Positions 8,477-17,184 of a DNA stretch of 64,000 nucleotides are shown here, in pieces. The position numbers were made by a program, and so were the translations under genes. Source of the stretch: Rhodospirillales bacterium. Its GTDB lineage: Bacteria; Pseudomonadota; Alphaproteobacteria; Rhodospirillales_A; JACZKS01. How positions within the stretch are numbered: position 1 is the first letter of the stretch; each line of letters begins with the position of its first letter. The stretch spans positions 30,767 through 94,766 of the forward strand of contig JABGRG010000002.1 of assembly GCA_018648445.1 (NCBI GenBank), written 5' to 3'. The notes beneath the pieces are model-generated. The model was not told where the DNA came from. It ran no database searches and saw nothing but the letters and a program-made list of their open reading frames with translations.

Positions 8477-8985
8477 GGCGCTAGAAACTTCTCAATTAAC
8501 CGGAGGTTGGCCGGACTGTCCCATTGGGCCGCGCCAACCAATCTGCCAATTTCGCGCCCGTCGGGACCGATCAGGAAGGTGGACGGCAGCGCGTCCTCGC
8601 CGAAGGCTTCAACCAATTCGCGCCCCTCGGCCACAAGAATGGGCAGATGGCGGACTTCCACCCGTTCGTAAAACCGCTTCACCCAGGTTGCGCCCAGACG
8701 ATCAATGGATAGCGGCAGAACGGCGAAGCGTGGTCCTGCGAGTTTGGCTTGGAGCCGGTCCAGCGAAGGCATTTCCTTTCGGCACGGCAGGCACCAAGTT
8801 GCCCACATATTCACCAGAACGAGTTTGCCGCGAAATTCGGTCAGACTGAGTTTGACGCCGTTTGCGTCTTCGAAGGAAACCGGCCCCAGCGCGCGTGGCT
8901 GCGCGTGGGTGACGAATTCGCGCGCCGTTTCGGCTGAAGCCGGGGCCATCAAAAGGACGAACGCGAAAAGAATACGGCCGATCAC
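8473..8985 (-). CDS. TlpA-like periplasmic thioredoxin-fold protein
   Basis: 170 residues with a signal peptide (cleavage near APASA, residue 18), followed by an AhpC/TSA-Redoxin domain. The redox-active site is WATWCLPCRKEMP with the CxxC pair, and the cis-proline region is ALPSTFLIGPDG. TlpA proteins keep thiols of copper chaperones and cytochrome oxidase subunits reduced in the periplasm; the nearby Sco1 gene supports a copper-assembly role (inference). Its 3' end overlaps the menA-like gene by 4 bases in convergent orientation, and it follows the COQ10-type gene with a 4-base overlap (ATGA-type), so those two are co-transcribed. Confidence 0.9.
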   Translation of the reverse strand: MIGRILFAFVLLMAPASAETAREFVTHAQPRALGPVSFEDANGVKLSLTEFRGKLVLVNMWATWCLPCRKEMPSLDRLQAKLAGPRFAVLPLSIDRLGATWVKRFYERVEVRHLPILVAEGRELVEAFGEDALPSTFLIGPDGREIGRLVGAAQWDSPANLRLIEKFLAP

Positions 8986-9425
8986 GGTTGCCCTCCGTAC
9001 AATGACCGCGCTCGTTCCACAAAGGCGTCCAAGGTCTGGTCTTTCATTTTTTCGCCCATTATGGCGGACAATGAGTTCATTAGACGGTTTCGAAATTCAT
9101 GTTCCATGACGAAAGTCAAACGGGTTTGGCCATTTCCCGATAGTCGCTCGAATTGCCATGCGATACGAAAATGCACAAACGGGCCATCCAGTCCGGTAAT
9201 CGTGAGGCGGTGCGGCGCTTCGAGACGGGCCCGCGTTTGGAACCGGATTTTGCCCAGCGCGTTGCCGAAAACGTTGTCCACCGTCAGTTGATGGTCGCCG
9301 CGCTCGCGAATTCGCGTCGCGATACAATGGGGAATGAATTCGGGATATTGCTCGACGCCGACCGCCAGCGCGAAAAGCTGTTCGGGCGAATAATCAACGG
9401 TGCATTCACGGCGCAACGACGGCAT
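8982..9425 (-). CDS. COQ10/RatA-type START-domain protein
   Basis: 147 residues, the usual size of this family. Hallmarks are the opening strand RRECTVDYSPEQLFALAVGVEQYPEFIPHC, the central FGNALGKIRFQTRA, and the C-terminal helix. Members bind ubiquinone and are needed for efficient respiration (Coq10); in gammaproteobacteria the homologue RatA was described as a ribosome-association toxin, which is not well supported outside E. coli. Usually sits alone in alphaproteobacteria; here it is the first gene of a pair with the TlpA-like gene. Start ATG at 9425. Confidence 0.88.
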   Translation of the reverse strand: MPSLRRECTVDYSPEQLFALAVGVEQYPEFIPHCIATRIRERGDHQLTVDNVFGNALGKIRFQTRARLEAPHRLTITGLDGPFVHFRIAWQFERLSGNGQTRLTFVMEHEFRNRLMNSLSAIMGEKMKDQTLDAFVERARSLYGGQP

Positions 9426-9523
9426 GGCTCATATCCAAGTTTGTCAAAAGATGATAGCGAATTGACACCAATCTGCACTAAAATTGATTGATTGAGACGG
9501 TTCGGTCAGGAGCGTGGTGCGGC

Positions 9524-9949
9524 GTGCAAGGAAGCATCTCACCATCGAACGCGAAGCGCCTGAAACGGCGAACGCTGCGCATGATCGCCAGCGGGTGGCT
9601 GGCCGTCGTCGCTATTCTGGTGCAGAGCTTCGTTCCGCTGGCTCAGGGAATACCCTCGCCGTGGGATCAGGGCGACACATCCGACCCGCGCTACGTCGTG
9701 GTCTGCACGTGCCTGGGCCTGCTGGACCCCGTCGATTTGGACGGAGGCTCCCGTTCGACGGGACCTGATCCGGCCAAATGCCCGGTCGCCCAGGCGCTCT
9801 TGCTTGGCGCAGTATCTCTTATTCCGAATTCGGCCGTGGTCCCCACACCCGGCCGGATAGCCGCCGTGGGTCCCCACATCCCGGCGGCGCAACGCACAAT
9901 CGGCAAAGATTCCAGCCCGTTCCGGTCGAGAGCGCCTCCCATCGTCTAA
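9524..9949 (+). CDS. small DUF2946-like exported protein upstream of sco1
   Basis: 141 residues from the GTG at 9524 (AGGAG at 9508-9512); other in-frame starts are TTG 9488 and ATG 9581. Basic N-terminus (NAKRLKRRTLR), one hydrophobic segment (WLAVVAILVQSFVPLA), then a low-complexity Pro/Gly-rich region with CTC and a CP-containing segment (AKCPVAQAL). This resembles DUF2946 proteins, small alphaproteobacterial proteins often near copper-homeostasis genes, which carry C/H motifs, but the match is loose. It lies 69 bases before sco1 in the same direction and may be co-transcribed. Function unknown; a copper-related role is only suggested by position. Confidence 0.6.
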   Translation: MQGSISPSNAKRLKRRTLRMIASGWLAVVAILVQSFVPLAQGIPSPWDQGDTSDPRYVVVCTCLGLLDPVDLDGGSRSTGPDPAKCPVAQALLLGAVSLIPNSAVVPTPGRIAAVGPHIPAAQRTIGKDSSPFRSRAPPIV

Positions 9950-10018
9950 CGACAAACCCGTTTAAAAGAACAACGATCAGCGCCGGACCCGGTCCGGGGA
10001 ACGCAAGGGGTGCGCGCG

Positions 10019-10633
10019 GTGAAAAAACGGCAACGCGGAAAAACAACAATACCGGTGAGCAAATTTCGCCTGGCGGCTCTGGGTTCCATTGTCGTGGCGC
10101 TGGCGATCGCCATTTTGGGCCTGACCGAGTTTGCCCGCGAAAAAACATCGCCGGCGCAAATCGGCGGTCCCTTCACTCTGGTTGATCATTTTGGAGGTGC
10201 TGTTACCGACGAGGATTATCGCGGTAAATTCATGATTGTTTATTTCGGCTACACCTTTTGCCCGGATGTGTGTCCGACCGGATTGCAAACGGTGGCCGAG
10301 ACCCTGGACCTGCTGGACCCCGAACAGGTGGAGCGAACGGTGGCGCTGTTCGTTTCGGTGGATCCGGAACGCGACACACCCGAGTTAATGAAGGAGTACG
10401 TCTCCAACTTTCACGACAACATGATCGGTCTGAGCGGAACCCGCGAACAGATCGACGCGGCCGCCGAACGCTACCGGGCGCGCTACAAGAAGGTCGACAC
10501 CGGCGATGAATTCTATCTGATTGATCACACCGCCCTTTTGTATGTCATGGGCACCGACGGGAAATACCTGTTCCACGTACCGCACATCATAGAGCCCGAA
10601 CGCTTCGCCGAGCGCCTTCGCAAAGTTATGTGA
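10019..10633 (+). CDS. Sco1/SenC family copper chaperone for cytochrome oxidase
   Basis: 204 residues from the GTG at 10019 (AAGGGG 8 bases upstream); a GTG at 10010 is an alternative. An N-terminal basic stretch and one membrane anchor (residues 20-38) are followed by a thioredoxin-like domain with the copper-binding CPDVCP motif and the distal histidine in LIDHTALLY. Known Sco proteins insert copper into the CuA site of cytochrome c oxidase; NosZ also contains a CuA site, so an added role beside nos is conceivable. The 3' end overlaps pxpB by 8 bases in convergent orientation. Confidence 0.92.
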   Translation: MKKRQRGKTTIPVSKFRLAALGSIVVALAIAILGLTEFAREKTSPAQIGGPFTLVDHFGGAVTDEDYRGKFMIVYFGYTFCPDVCPTGLQTVAETLDLLDPEQVERTVALFVSVDPERDTPELMKEYVSNFHDNMIGLSGTREQIDAAAERYRARYKKVDTGDEFYLIDHTALLYVMGTDGKYLFHVPHIIEPERFAERLRKVM

Positions 10634-11375
10634 CGGTAGTCTCGCATTCGGCGATCAATTCGCCCTTTTCCGCCAGTTTGTCCAGACGGTCGAATTCTCC
10701 GGCTTTGATGGGGAAGAATTTTACCAAATCCCCCGTTTGCAGAAGAAACGCCTGATCGCGCCGGCGATCAAAGGTGCGGGCAGGCGTCCTGCCCAGCATG
10801 TGCCAGCCGCTGGGAACCGGGACCGATGATATGGCCGCCTGCACACCGCCGATGGACACGCTGCTGGCGGGCGTAACGGTTCGCGGGTTTTGACGGCGCG
10901 GCGTGTGCAGCGCCTCGGCCAATCCCCCCAGATACGAAAAACCCGGCGCAAAGCCGATCATGTACACCCGGTATTCGGCTCCGGAATGCAGATCGATAAC
11001 TTCGTCCGTGGTGATGGCGTGAGTTTCGGCGACAAAATCCAGATCCATCCCGTGATCGCCGCCGTAACAGACCGGAAAACGCCAGTGGCGACGCTCCGAC
11101 GGGGCCTCGAAATGGTCGGGAATAAGTTGTTTCAGGCGTTCGACCAGCGGGGCCGAACGGACGATCATCGGATCATAAACGACCTGGATCGAGCGGTAGG
11201 TGGGGATGGTTTCGATTACGCCGTCAATCGTCGCTTCGGCGATATGATTGTCGATGGCGACGACCATGTCGTTAACATCGGGATCGATGGCATCGCTGAT
11301 TTCAACGGTCAGCGCGCCGTCTCCGGCCTGAAGGAGGCGCGGTTCCGGATGAAACGGGCTTTTGCTTTCCGCCAT
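10626..11375 (-). CDS. pxpB: 5-oxoprolinase subunit B (KipI/allophanate hydrolase subunit 1 family)
   Basis: 249 residues. The KipI-type domain is recognised by GDGALTVEI at the start, PTYRSIQVVYDP, VCYGGDHGMDLDFVA, the signature MIGFAPGFSYLGGL, PRRQNPRTVTPASSVSIGG and VPSGWHMLGRTP. PxpB acts with PxpA and PxpC in ATP-dependent opening of 5-oxoproline to glutamate. It starts 3 bases after the dctM stop, so it belongs to the TRAP operon. PxpA is encoded 3.3 kb away on the other strand, and no PxpC gene is visible in the window; C may be elsewhere or the complex may have another substrate. Confidence 0.88.
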   Translation of the reverse strand: MAESKSPFHPEPRLLQAGDGALTVEISDAIDPDVNDMVVAIDNHIAEATIDGVIETIPTYRSIQVVYDPMIVRSAPLVERLKQLIPDHFEAPSERRHWRFPVCYGGDHGMDLDFVAETHAITTDEVIDLHSGAEYRVYMIGFAPGFSYLGGLAEALHTPRRQNPRTVTPASSVSIGGVQAAISSVPVPSGWHMLGRTPARTFDRRRDQAFLLQTGDLVKFFPIKAGEFDRLDKLAEKGELIAECETTVT

Positions 11376-11378
11376 GAA

Positions 11379-12680
11379 TCAGCCTCGTAGCACGACCGTA
11401 TTGGGCAGCCACATGACGATCTCGGGGAAGATGGATATCAGGATGGTGAACGTGATCATGATGAAGAAGAACGGCAGCGCTGCCTTGGCGATCCTGCCGA
11501 TGCTCTCGCCGGTTAATCCCTGAATGACGAACAGATTGAAGCCGACAGGCGGCGTGATCTGCGCCATTTCAACAACCAGCACGACGAACACGCCGAACCA
11601 GATCGGATCGTAGCCGACCGACATGACCAGCGGCAGCGTAATCGAAAGCGTCATCACGATGCTGGAAAGGCCTTCCAGCACGCAGCCCAGAATGCCGTAG
11701 AAAACCAGAAGAACCACGATGAGTTCGAATGGGCCGAGATTAAGCGCGCCGATCTCCTGGGCGACAAAACGCGGGATGCCCAGGAAGCCCATGGCCGTGG
11801 AAAGGAACACCGCTCCGGCGATGATCAGACCGACCATGCTGGTAGTTCGCGCCGCGCCCATGACAGCGTCCTTGAAATTCTCCCATGTCAGCGAGCGTTG
11901 CATGATGCTGACGAAGAGGGCGCCGAAAACGCCAACGGCGGCGGCTTCCGTCGGACTGGCGATGCCGCCGTACATGGAACCCAGAACCGCGATAATCAGG
12001 AACAGAACCGGACCCAAATGGCGAAGCGCCGTGATGCGTGCGGCCCAGGTTACGACTTCGGTTGACTTGCCGACGAGATCGGGGTTCATGCGGGCGCGAA
12101 CGCCCAGATAGATCATGTAGGTTCCGGCCAGACACAGGCCGGGGATGACACCCGCGATAAACAGCTTCAGGATCGAAACCTGCGCCAGCACGCCGTAGAT
12201 GATCATGATGACGCTGGGCGGGATGAGGAAACCGAGCGTTCCCGCGCCGGCCAGCGATCCCATGGCGATGTCGCGGTCGTATCCGCGTTCCAACAATTCG
12301 GTCAGCGTAATCCGCCCGACGGTCGCCGTGGTGGCCGCAGATGATCCGGAAATGGCCGCAAACAGGGTGCAGCCCATGACGTTGATATGAAGCAGGCGGC
12401 CGGGCAGCCATGTTGTCCATGGGGCCAGGCCGCGAAACAACGACGCAGACAATTTGGTGCGAAACAGGATTTCCGCCATGAAGATGAAAAGCGGTAGCGC
12501 GATCAATTCGGTGCTGGTCAGCGTGTTCCACGACACCTGGGCCAACAGGCGATCAATCGGCATGTTTTTGAACAGCATCAGCGAACTGATGCCAACGCCG
12601 AACAGGCCCAGGCCGACCCAAACGCCCGAGCCCAGAATAAGGATTAAAAATCCGACAACGGCAAATGCGGCTAGGCTCAC
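11379..12680 (-). CDS. dctM: TRAP transporter large permease (DctM family)
   Basis: 433 residues, the normal DctM length, starting at GTG 12680. About 12 hydrophobic segments and family motifs such as GCTLFAAISGSSAATTATVGRITL and GAGTLGFLIPPSVIMIIYG are visible. It is the channel-forming subunit of a Na+- or proton-driven importer that works with the small DctQ membrane subunit and the periplasmic DctP. The operon order is dctP-dctQ-dctM-pxpB. By association with pxpB and pxpA the substrate may be 5-oxoproline or a similar carboxylate (inference). Confidence 0.92.
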   Translation of the reverse strand: MSLAAFAVVGFLILILGSGVWVGLGLFGVGISSLMLFKNMPIDRLLAQVSWNTLTSTELIALPLFIFMAEILFRTKLSASLFRGLAPWTTWLPGRLLHINVMGCTLFAAISGSSAATTATVGRITLTELLERGYDRDIAMGSLAGAGTLGFLIPPSVIMIIYGVLAQVSILKLFIAGVIPGLCLAGTYMIYLGVRARMNPDLVGKSTEVVTWAARITALRHLGPVLFLIIAVLGSMYGGIASPTEAAAVGVFGALFVSIMQRSLTWENFKDAVMGAARTTSMVGLIIAGAVFLSTAMGFLGIPRFVAQEIGALNLGPFELIVVLLVFYGILGCVLEGLSSIVMTLSITLPLVMSVGYDPIWFGVFVVLVVEMAQITPPVGFNLFVIQGLTGESIGRIAKAALPFFFIMITFTILISIFPEIVMWLPNTVVLRG

Positions 12681-12686
12681 GGTCAG

Positions 12687-13208
12687 TTACTCCGGCAGAC
12701 CGGACCCGGGGGCCTCGGCATCGGGCTCATCGCCAATCAAAAGGCGGACCAAACGAGCCAAAATTTGAAGAGAAAGAAGGACTGCGCCAATGGCGATGAT
12801 GGCCTGCGGCGGCCACAACAATGTTTCGCTGGGCAGGAAGGTGCGTGCGCCGCGCTCGAAGGATTGGTACGAAAAGTTGACCATCGCTGTGGCGACGTAA
12901 ACGCAAATGAATAAACCGAAAGCCGTGGCCACCACTTCCAAGGGGTGTCTCGCCTTTTCGGGCAGCGCCTCGGCCAGCAGACCGACGCGCACGTGGCCGC
13001 GAACCAGCAACGTATAGGCGGCGGTAAAGAAATAGGCGGTCGCCATCAGATAGGAGCTGTACTCCCAACTGAACACCAGACTAAAATTAAGAAAATTACG
13101 GCAGACCACTTCGGTCAGCATAAGAACGGACATGAGAAAAAGACTAATTCCGCCGACGACCGAGGCGCCGTATGACAAGCTGTCAATAGCTGAAAGAATG
13201 CGTCTCAT
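12687..13208 (-). CDS. dctQ: TRAP transporter small permease (DctQ family)
   Basis: 173 residues with four membrane segments (around 15-37, 50-70, 90-112, 133-155) and the DctQ pattern FSWEYSSYLMATAYFFTAAYTLLVRGHVRV. Partner of the adjacent DctM, whose start lies 6 bases downstream. DctQ proteins are poorly conserved in sequence; assignment rests on size, topology and position between dctP and dctM. An 82-base gap with a perfect inverted repeat separates it from dctP. Confidence 0.88.
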   Translation of the reverse strand: MRRILSAIDSLSYGASVVGGISLFLMSVLMLTEVVCRNFLNFSLVFSWEYSSYLMATAYFFTAAYTLLVRGHVRVGLLAEALPEKARHPLEVVATAFGLFICVYVATAMVNFSYQSFERGARTFLPSETLLWPPQAIIAIGAVLLSLQILARLVRLLIGDEPDAEAPGSGLPE

Positions 13209-13222
13209 TATCCAAACCTAGA

Positions 13223-13264
13223 GCATGCACGGCTCCGACGCAATCGCGCCGATAGCCGTGCATG
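13223..13264 (-). terminator. inverted repeat between dctP and dctQ
   Basis: Perfect 11-bp stem (CATGCACGGCT at 13224-13234 with AGCCGTGCATG at 13254-13264) and a 19-base loop, in the 82-base gap after dctP. No U-rich tail follows on the minus strand, so it is more likely an RNA-stabilising or attenuating hairpin than a full terminator. Confidence 0.7.
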
Positions 13265-13290
13265 TCCCAATCAATGGGCGTTTCTAAGTA

Positions 13291-14289
13291 TTACTTGCCA
13301 ATGTCCTTGCGGTAGTCGGCGATGGTCTTCGCGGCTTCGGGGCCGGCGCCCTTAAGGTAATCAGCCCACATGACTTCGGCCAATTTGGCGAGGTCCGTCT
13401 TCAATGCGCCAGCCGGGGTGGAGACGCTGATGCCGTTTTTCTTCAGCGTGGCGATTTTCTTTTCGTCTTCGGCCTTGCTCTTGGTCCAGAAAACCGGCTG
13501 CATTTCCTTGCCCAGCTTTTCAATCGCCGCCTGATGCGCGGGCGAAATGTCGTTCCAGGCATCAAGGTTGACGTTGATCATGTTGGACGAAGACTGCCAG
13601 TTGAAACGGCTCATGTATCCGAGGAATTCCCAGAACTTGCCGTCAACACCGGACGAGCTCGACGTGGTCACGCCGGAAATCACGCCCGACGCCAGCGACG
13701 GAACCACTTCGCCCCACGGAAGCTGCAGCGGGGCCGCGCCCAAGCGCGAGAAGAAGTTGTGGCCGTTTTTATCGACAACGCGAAGTTTGAAGCCCTTGAG
13801 GTCGCCGATGACCTTGATTTCGTGCTTCGAATAGACCGCTTGTCCCGGCCACGGCACGACGAAAAGGATCTTCTGGTTGAATTTCTTGGCCAGCTTGTCG
13901 ATGCCGGGCCGGAAATATTTATGAAGAACCTCAAGCTCTTCGTAACCCGACGCGAGGTACGGAAGAGATTCAATGCCGAAATATTTATCTTCTCCGACCT
14001 GCTGGTTCATAAGAATATCGGCCATGGGAACGATGCCGTCGCGCACCGCGATCATGCCTTCGGGGCCCTTGATGCCCAGTTCGCCGCCCGGATGGACCAC
14101 GATTTCAACTTCGCCGCCGGTCGCGGCCTTCACCTTCCCGGCGAATTCCTCGGCGTTGGCCACATGGAAGTTTCCGGCCGGCCACGCGATGGACATATCC
14201 CAAACGGTTTTGGCGGAAGCCTGAAAACCGATAAGCGCAGCGCCGGTCAGCCCCAGCGCCAGTGTTTTCACAATCCCTGAATGTTTCAT
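13291..14289 (-). CDS. dctP: TRAP transporter periplasmic solute-binding protein (DctP family)
   Basis: 332 residues from the ATG at 14289, which has AGGAGAAACG upstream and begins a signal peptide (MKHSGIVKTLALGLTG, cleavage near ASA). The frame is open upstream, but that part is not protein-like. Family features are PAGNFHVANAEEFAGKV, the EIVVHPGGELG segment and the conserved arginine region GFKLRVVDKNGHNF, which in DctP proteins clamps the substrate carboxylate. First gene of the operon, divergent from pxpA across a 377-base intergenic region. The substrate is unknown; the 5-oxoprolinase neighbours point to 5-oxoproline. Confidence 0.92.
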   Translation of the reverse strand: MKHSGIVKTLALGLTGAALIGFQASAKTVWDMSIAWPAGNFHVANAEEFAGKVKAATGGEVEIVVHPGGELGIKGPEGMIAVRDGIVPMADILMNQQVGEDKYFGIESLPYLASGYEELEVLHKYFRPGIDKLAKKFNQKILFVVPWPGQAVYSKHEIKVIGDLKGFKLRVVDKNGHNFFSRLGAAPLQLPWGEVVPSLASGVISGVTTSSSSGVDGKFWEFLGYMSRFNWQSSSNMINVNLDAWNDISPAHQAAIEKLGKEMQPVFWTKSKAEDEKKIATLKKNGISVSTPAGALKTDLAKLAEVMWADYLKGAGPEAAKTIADYRKDIGK

Positions 14290-14666
14290 TTTCGTTTCTC
14301 CTGAGCCAATAGGCATTGCCGAAGCAAAACCACGAAAAACTGGAATGATAATCCCGGTCCAATTTTTTGAAAGAGTGGCCCCATGAAATATTTCCACGCC
14401 AGGCCCAGCAATTTTTTTTGGACACTTTTTATTAGTTTCAGTCCAGCCTACCTCTACCAAAATGTCAAGCCGCTTTTCCTGATGGTAGAATGCGGCTTTA
14501 TTATGATAGGAAATTGCTGCAAAACCATTCCCCTTTCCGTTAGTCTGGCGGAAAGGCCACGTAGCGGCATGTGGGGAGTTCTCGTAGGTTACGGGAGGTC
14601 TCGCACGTTTTTTGAACGATCATGTGATACCATGCGTTACGCCGATTTTGACAGGGGGAACAAGGA
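14290..14666. promoter_or_regulatory. divergent control region between dctP and pxpA
   Basis: 377 bases without a convincing gene, richer in A+T than its surroundings, with several T runs (14374-14380, 14411-14418). It must contain the promoters for the dctPQM-pxpB operon (leftward) and pxpA-osmC (rightward). A short dyad-like stretch ATGTGATACCAT lies at 14622-14633, 34 bases before pxpA, and could be an operator; no regulator gene is adjacent. No clear -35/-10 pair was identified. Confidence 0.5.
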
Positions 14667-15440
14667 ATGGACGTCGTCGATCTTAATTCGGATTTGGGGG
14701 AAAGTTTTGGCGCCTACGTCATCGGCAATGACGAGGAAATGTTCAAGATCATCAGTTCCGCCAATATTGGGTGCGGGTTTCACGGCGGGGATCCGATTGT
14801 GATGCACAAGACCCTGTCGCTGGCCAAAGAATACGGTGTAGGCGCGGGCGCCCACCCGAGCTTTAATGATCTTTGGGGTTTCGGCCGCCGTCCGATCATG
14901 GGCGAACGACCCGAGGATATTGAGAAATCCATGATCTATCAGATCGCCGCAATTCAAGGCATGGCAGGCACTTTGGGTATGCGGGTAAGTCATTTCAAAA
15001 CCCATGGATCGTTGGGCAATATGGCGGCGGTTGATGCCGATCTGGCGATGGCGTGCGCGCGCGCCGTGAAGGCCATTGACCGCGACCTTCTATTTATCGT
15101 CATGCCCGGAAACGAGCTTGAGAAAGCGGGCGAAAAGTTGGGCCTGCGCTGCGCCCGTGAAATCTTCGCGGACCGCGCCTACGACGACGACGCCAACCTG
15201 GTGTCGCGCAAGATCGAGGGCTCCATGATTCACGACCCGGCGGTCGCCGTTCCCAGAATGCTGAAGATCGTCGAGGACGAGGAGATTATCAGCGTCAACG
15301 GCAAGAAACTTCCGGTCGCTATCGATACCATCTGCGTGCATGGCGATAATCCGGCGGCGGTCGACATGGCCCGGCAAATTCGCAATGGCCTGGAAAGCGC
15401 GGGTGTTGCGGTAAGGCCGATGGCCGAAACGCTTGCTTAA
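14667..15440 (+). CDS. pxpA: 5-oxoprolinase subunit A (LamB/YcsF family)
   Basis: 257 residues, matching the usual 245-255. Hallmarks are the N-terminal VDLNSDLGESFG, the SANIGCGFHGGDP motif, GAHPSFNDLWGFGRR, HFKTHGSLGN, FADRAYDDDANLVSR and CVHGDNPAAV near the C-terminus. PxpA is the catalytic amidohydrolase-like part of the PxpABC 5-oxoprolinase. ATG at 14667 follows a purine-rich stretch with AAGGA. It is divergent from the TRAP operon that carries pxpB, and 24 bases upstream of the OsmC gene. Confidence 0.92.
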   Translation: MDVVDLNSDLGESFGAYVIGNDEEMFKIISSANIGCGFHGGDPIVMHKTLSLAKEYGVGAGAHPSFNDLWGFGRRPIMGERPEDIEKSMIYQIAAIQGMAGTLGMRVSHFKTHGSLGNMAAVDADLAMACARAVKAIDRDLLFIVMPGNELEKAGEKLGLRCAREIFADRAYDDDANLVSRKIEGSMIHDPAVAVPRMLKIVEDEEIISVNGKKLPVAIDTICVHGDNPAAVDMARQIRNGLESAGVAVRPMAETLA

Positions 15441-15464
15441 TAAAATCTTGCTGAGGGAAAAAAA

Positions 15465-15881
15465 TTGAAAACAAAAATTCGCTTGGTCGAGGGAATGACT
15501 TTCCTCGGAGAATCGGAATCCGGCCACGCCGTCGTAATGGACGCCCGCCCCGAATTCGGCGGCAGGAATTTGGGCCCTTCGCCCATGGAAATGACCCTCA
15601 TGGGCATGGGCGGATGCACCTCTATCGATGTCGTTTCAATCCTCAGAAAAGCGCGGCAGGACGTTCAGGGGTGTGAAGCGGAGGTGAATGCCGAAAAGGC
15701 CAGCGACTATCCGACCGTGTTCACCAAAATTCACGTTCATTTCGTTGTCACGGGGCGCGGGCTCAGTCCCAAAAAGGTGCAAAACGCCATAGATCTTTCG
15801 GCACACAAATACTGTTCGGTGTCGATCATGCTGGGCAAGACCGCCGAGATCACCCACGATTTTGAAATCGTGGAGGTCTGA
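15465..15881 (+). CDS. OsmC/Ohr-family peroxiredoxin-like protein
   Basis: 138 residues from a TTG at 15465 with GAGGGA upstream. The two family cysteines are in GMGGCTSIDVVSIL and HKYCSVS, spaced as in OsmC (YhfA-like) proteins, which reduce organic hydroperoxides using the first cysteine. The opening strand and PEFGGRNLGPSPMEMTLMGMGGC are typical. Follows pxpA by 24 bases and is probably co-transcribed; its metabolic link to 5-oxoproline is unclear, though 5-oxoproline derives from glutathione breakdown and both may relate to thiol stress. Ends one base before the convergent second dctM. Confidence 0.88.
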   Translation: MKTKIRLVEGMTFLGESESGHAVVMDARPEFGGRNLGPSPMEMTLMGMGGCTSIDVVSILRKARQDVQGCEAEVNAEKASDYPTVFTKIHVHFVVTGRGLSPKKVQNAIDLSAHKYCSVSIMLGKTAEITHDFEIVEV

Positions 15882-15882
15882 G

Positions 15883-17184
15883 TTAACCCATCGTCGAGGG
15901 AAGCCACAAGGCCAGACCGGGAAATGCGGTAATCAACGCGACCATGATCAGGCACGCGATGACGAAGGGGATCGTGCCGATGAAGATTTCGCTCAATGGT
16001 ACGTCGGGTGCCGATTTGTTCATGACGTAGACGTTGAGCCCGATGGGCGGCGTGATCAACGCCAATTCCATCATCATGGTCATGAAGATACCGAACCAGA
16101 TGCGGTCGAACCCCAGCTCCAGCACGATGGGAAAGACGAACGGCAGGGTCAGGATCAACATGCCGAAGGTATCGAGTACCGCGCCCAGCGTCAGATACAT
16201 GAGCGCGAACATGAAGATGACGACGTAGCGGTTGACGTCCTGACCACCAATGAATTGCACCAGGGCGGACGTCACGTCGGTTTGCACCAGAAATCGGCTT
16301 AACAACACGCCGCCCAGCAGAATGGCGAAGACCATGGCGCTGATCAGGCCTGACTGAAAAAGCGAGTCACGCAAACGCGCCCAGGTCAGCCGCCCCATCA
16401 AAGCGGCAACGACGACGACCCCAGCGGCGCCAATGGCGGAGGCTTCGGTCGGTGTGAAAAAGCCGCCATAGATGCCGCCCAGCACGACTCCAAATATAAC
16501 AGCCGTCGGCAGCAGTTTTTTCAACGAAGCGAGACGTTCGGACCACGGGAACCGAGGGCCCGGGGGGCCCATCTCGCGGTTAAGCACGCACCGAACAACG
16601 ATCATGCCGCAAAAGGCGGCGGCCATGAGGACGCCCGGAATGATCCCGGCGATGAAGAGTTTACCGATGGAGGATTCGGTCCACACCCCGTAGATGACCA
16701 GCGGAATGCTGGGTGGGATCAGGATGGCCAGCGTTCCCGCGGACGCGAGACTGCCCGTCGCCATCCTCAGGTTATATTTGTACTTGCGCATTTCGGGCAT
16801 GACCATGGTGCCCATGGTCGATACGGCGGCGACGCTGGACCCGGTGACGGCACCGAAACCGGCAGACGTGATCACCACCGTTACCGCCAGACCGCCGGGC
16901 ATGCGGCCGAACCACTTGTAGACGAAGTCGAATAGATCCGAGGCGATCCCCGTTTGGTAGACCAACTGTCCCATGAAAATGAACAACGGCACAGCGATCA
17001 ACAGGAAGTTGGTGCCGATTTCCCAGGCGGTAATCTGGACCAGCACGGCGGTTTGCGGAACGCCCAGAAAAACCGCGTTACCGACAACGCCGACCACCGC
17101 CAGGGCAAAGGCGATGGGAACCCCGATAAAGATGAGGGCCAGCATCACGAAAACGGCAATGACGCCTGCGATGATGGGGTCCAT
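15883..17184 (-). CDS. dctM: TRAP transporter large permease (DctM family), second system
   Basis: 433 residues from the ATG at 17184, whose A is also the last base of the dctQ stop (TAATG). The frame is open upstream, but the extension is an antisense-like shadow of dctQ. About 12 membrane segments; motifs VTGSSVAAVSTMGTMVMPEM and SAGTLAILIPPSIPLVIYG parallel those of the first DctM. Family function as channel subunit. No metabolic gene is attached to this operon, so the substrate cannot be guessed. Confidence 0.92.
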   Translation of the reverse strand: MDPIIAGVIAVFVMLALIFIGVPIAFALAVVGVVGNAVFLGVPQTAVLVQITAWEIGTNFLLIAVPLFIFMGQLVYQTGIASDLFDFVYKWFGRMPGGLAVTVVITSAGFGAVTGSSVAAVSTMGTMVMPEMRKYKYNLRMATGSLASAGTLAILIPPSIPLVIYGVWTESSIGKLFIAGIIPGVLMAAAFCGMIVVRCVLNREMGPPGPRFPWSERLASLKKLLPTAVIFGVVLGGIYGGFFTPTEASAIGAAGVVVVAALMGRLTWARLRDSLFQSGLISAMVFAILLGGVLLSRFLVQTDVTSALVQFIGGQDVNRYVVIFMFALMYLTLGAVLDTFGMLILTLPFVFPIVLELGFDRIWFGIFMTMMMELALITPPIGLNVYVMNKSAPDVPLSEIFIGTIPFVIACLIMVALITAFPGLALWLPSTMG

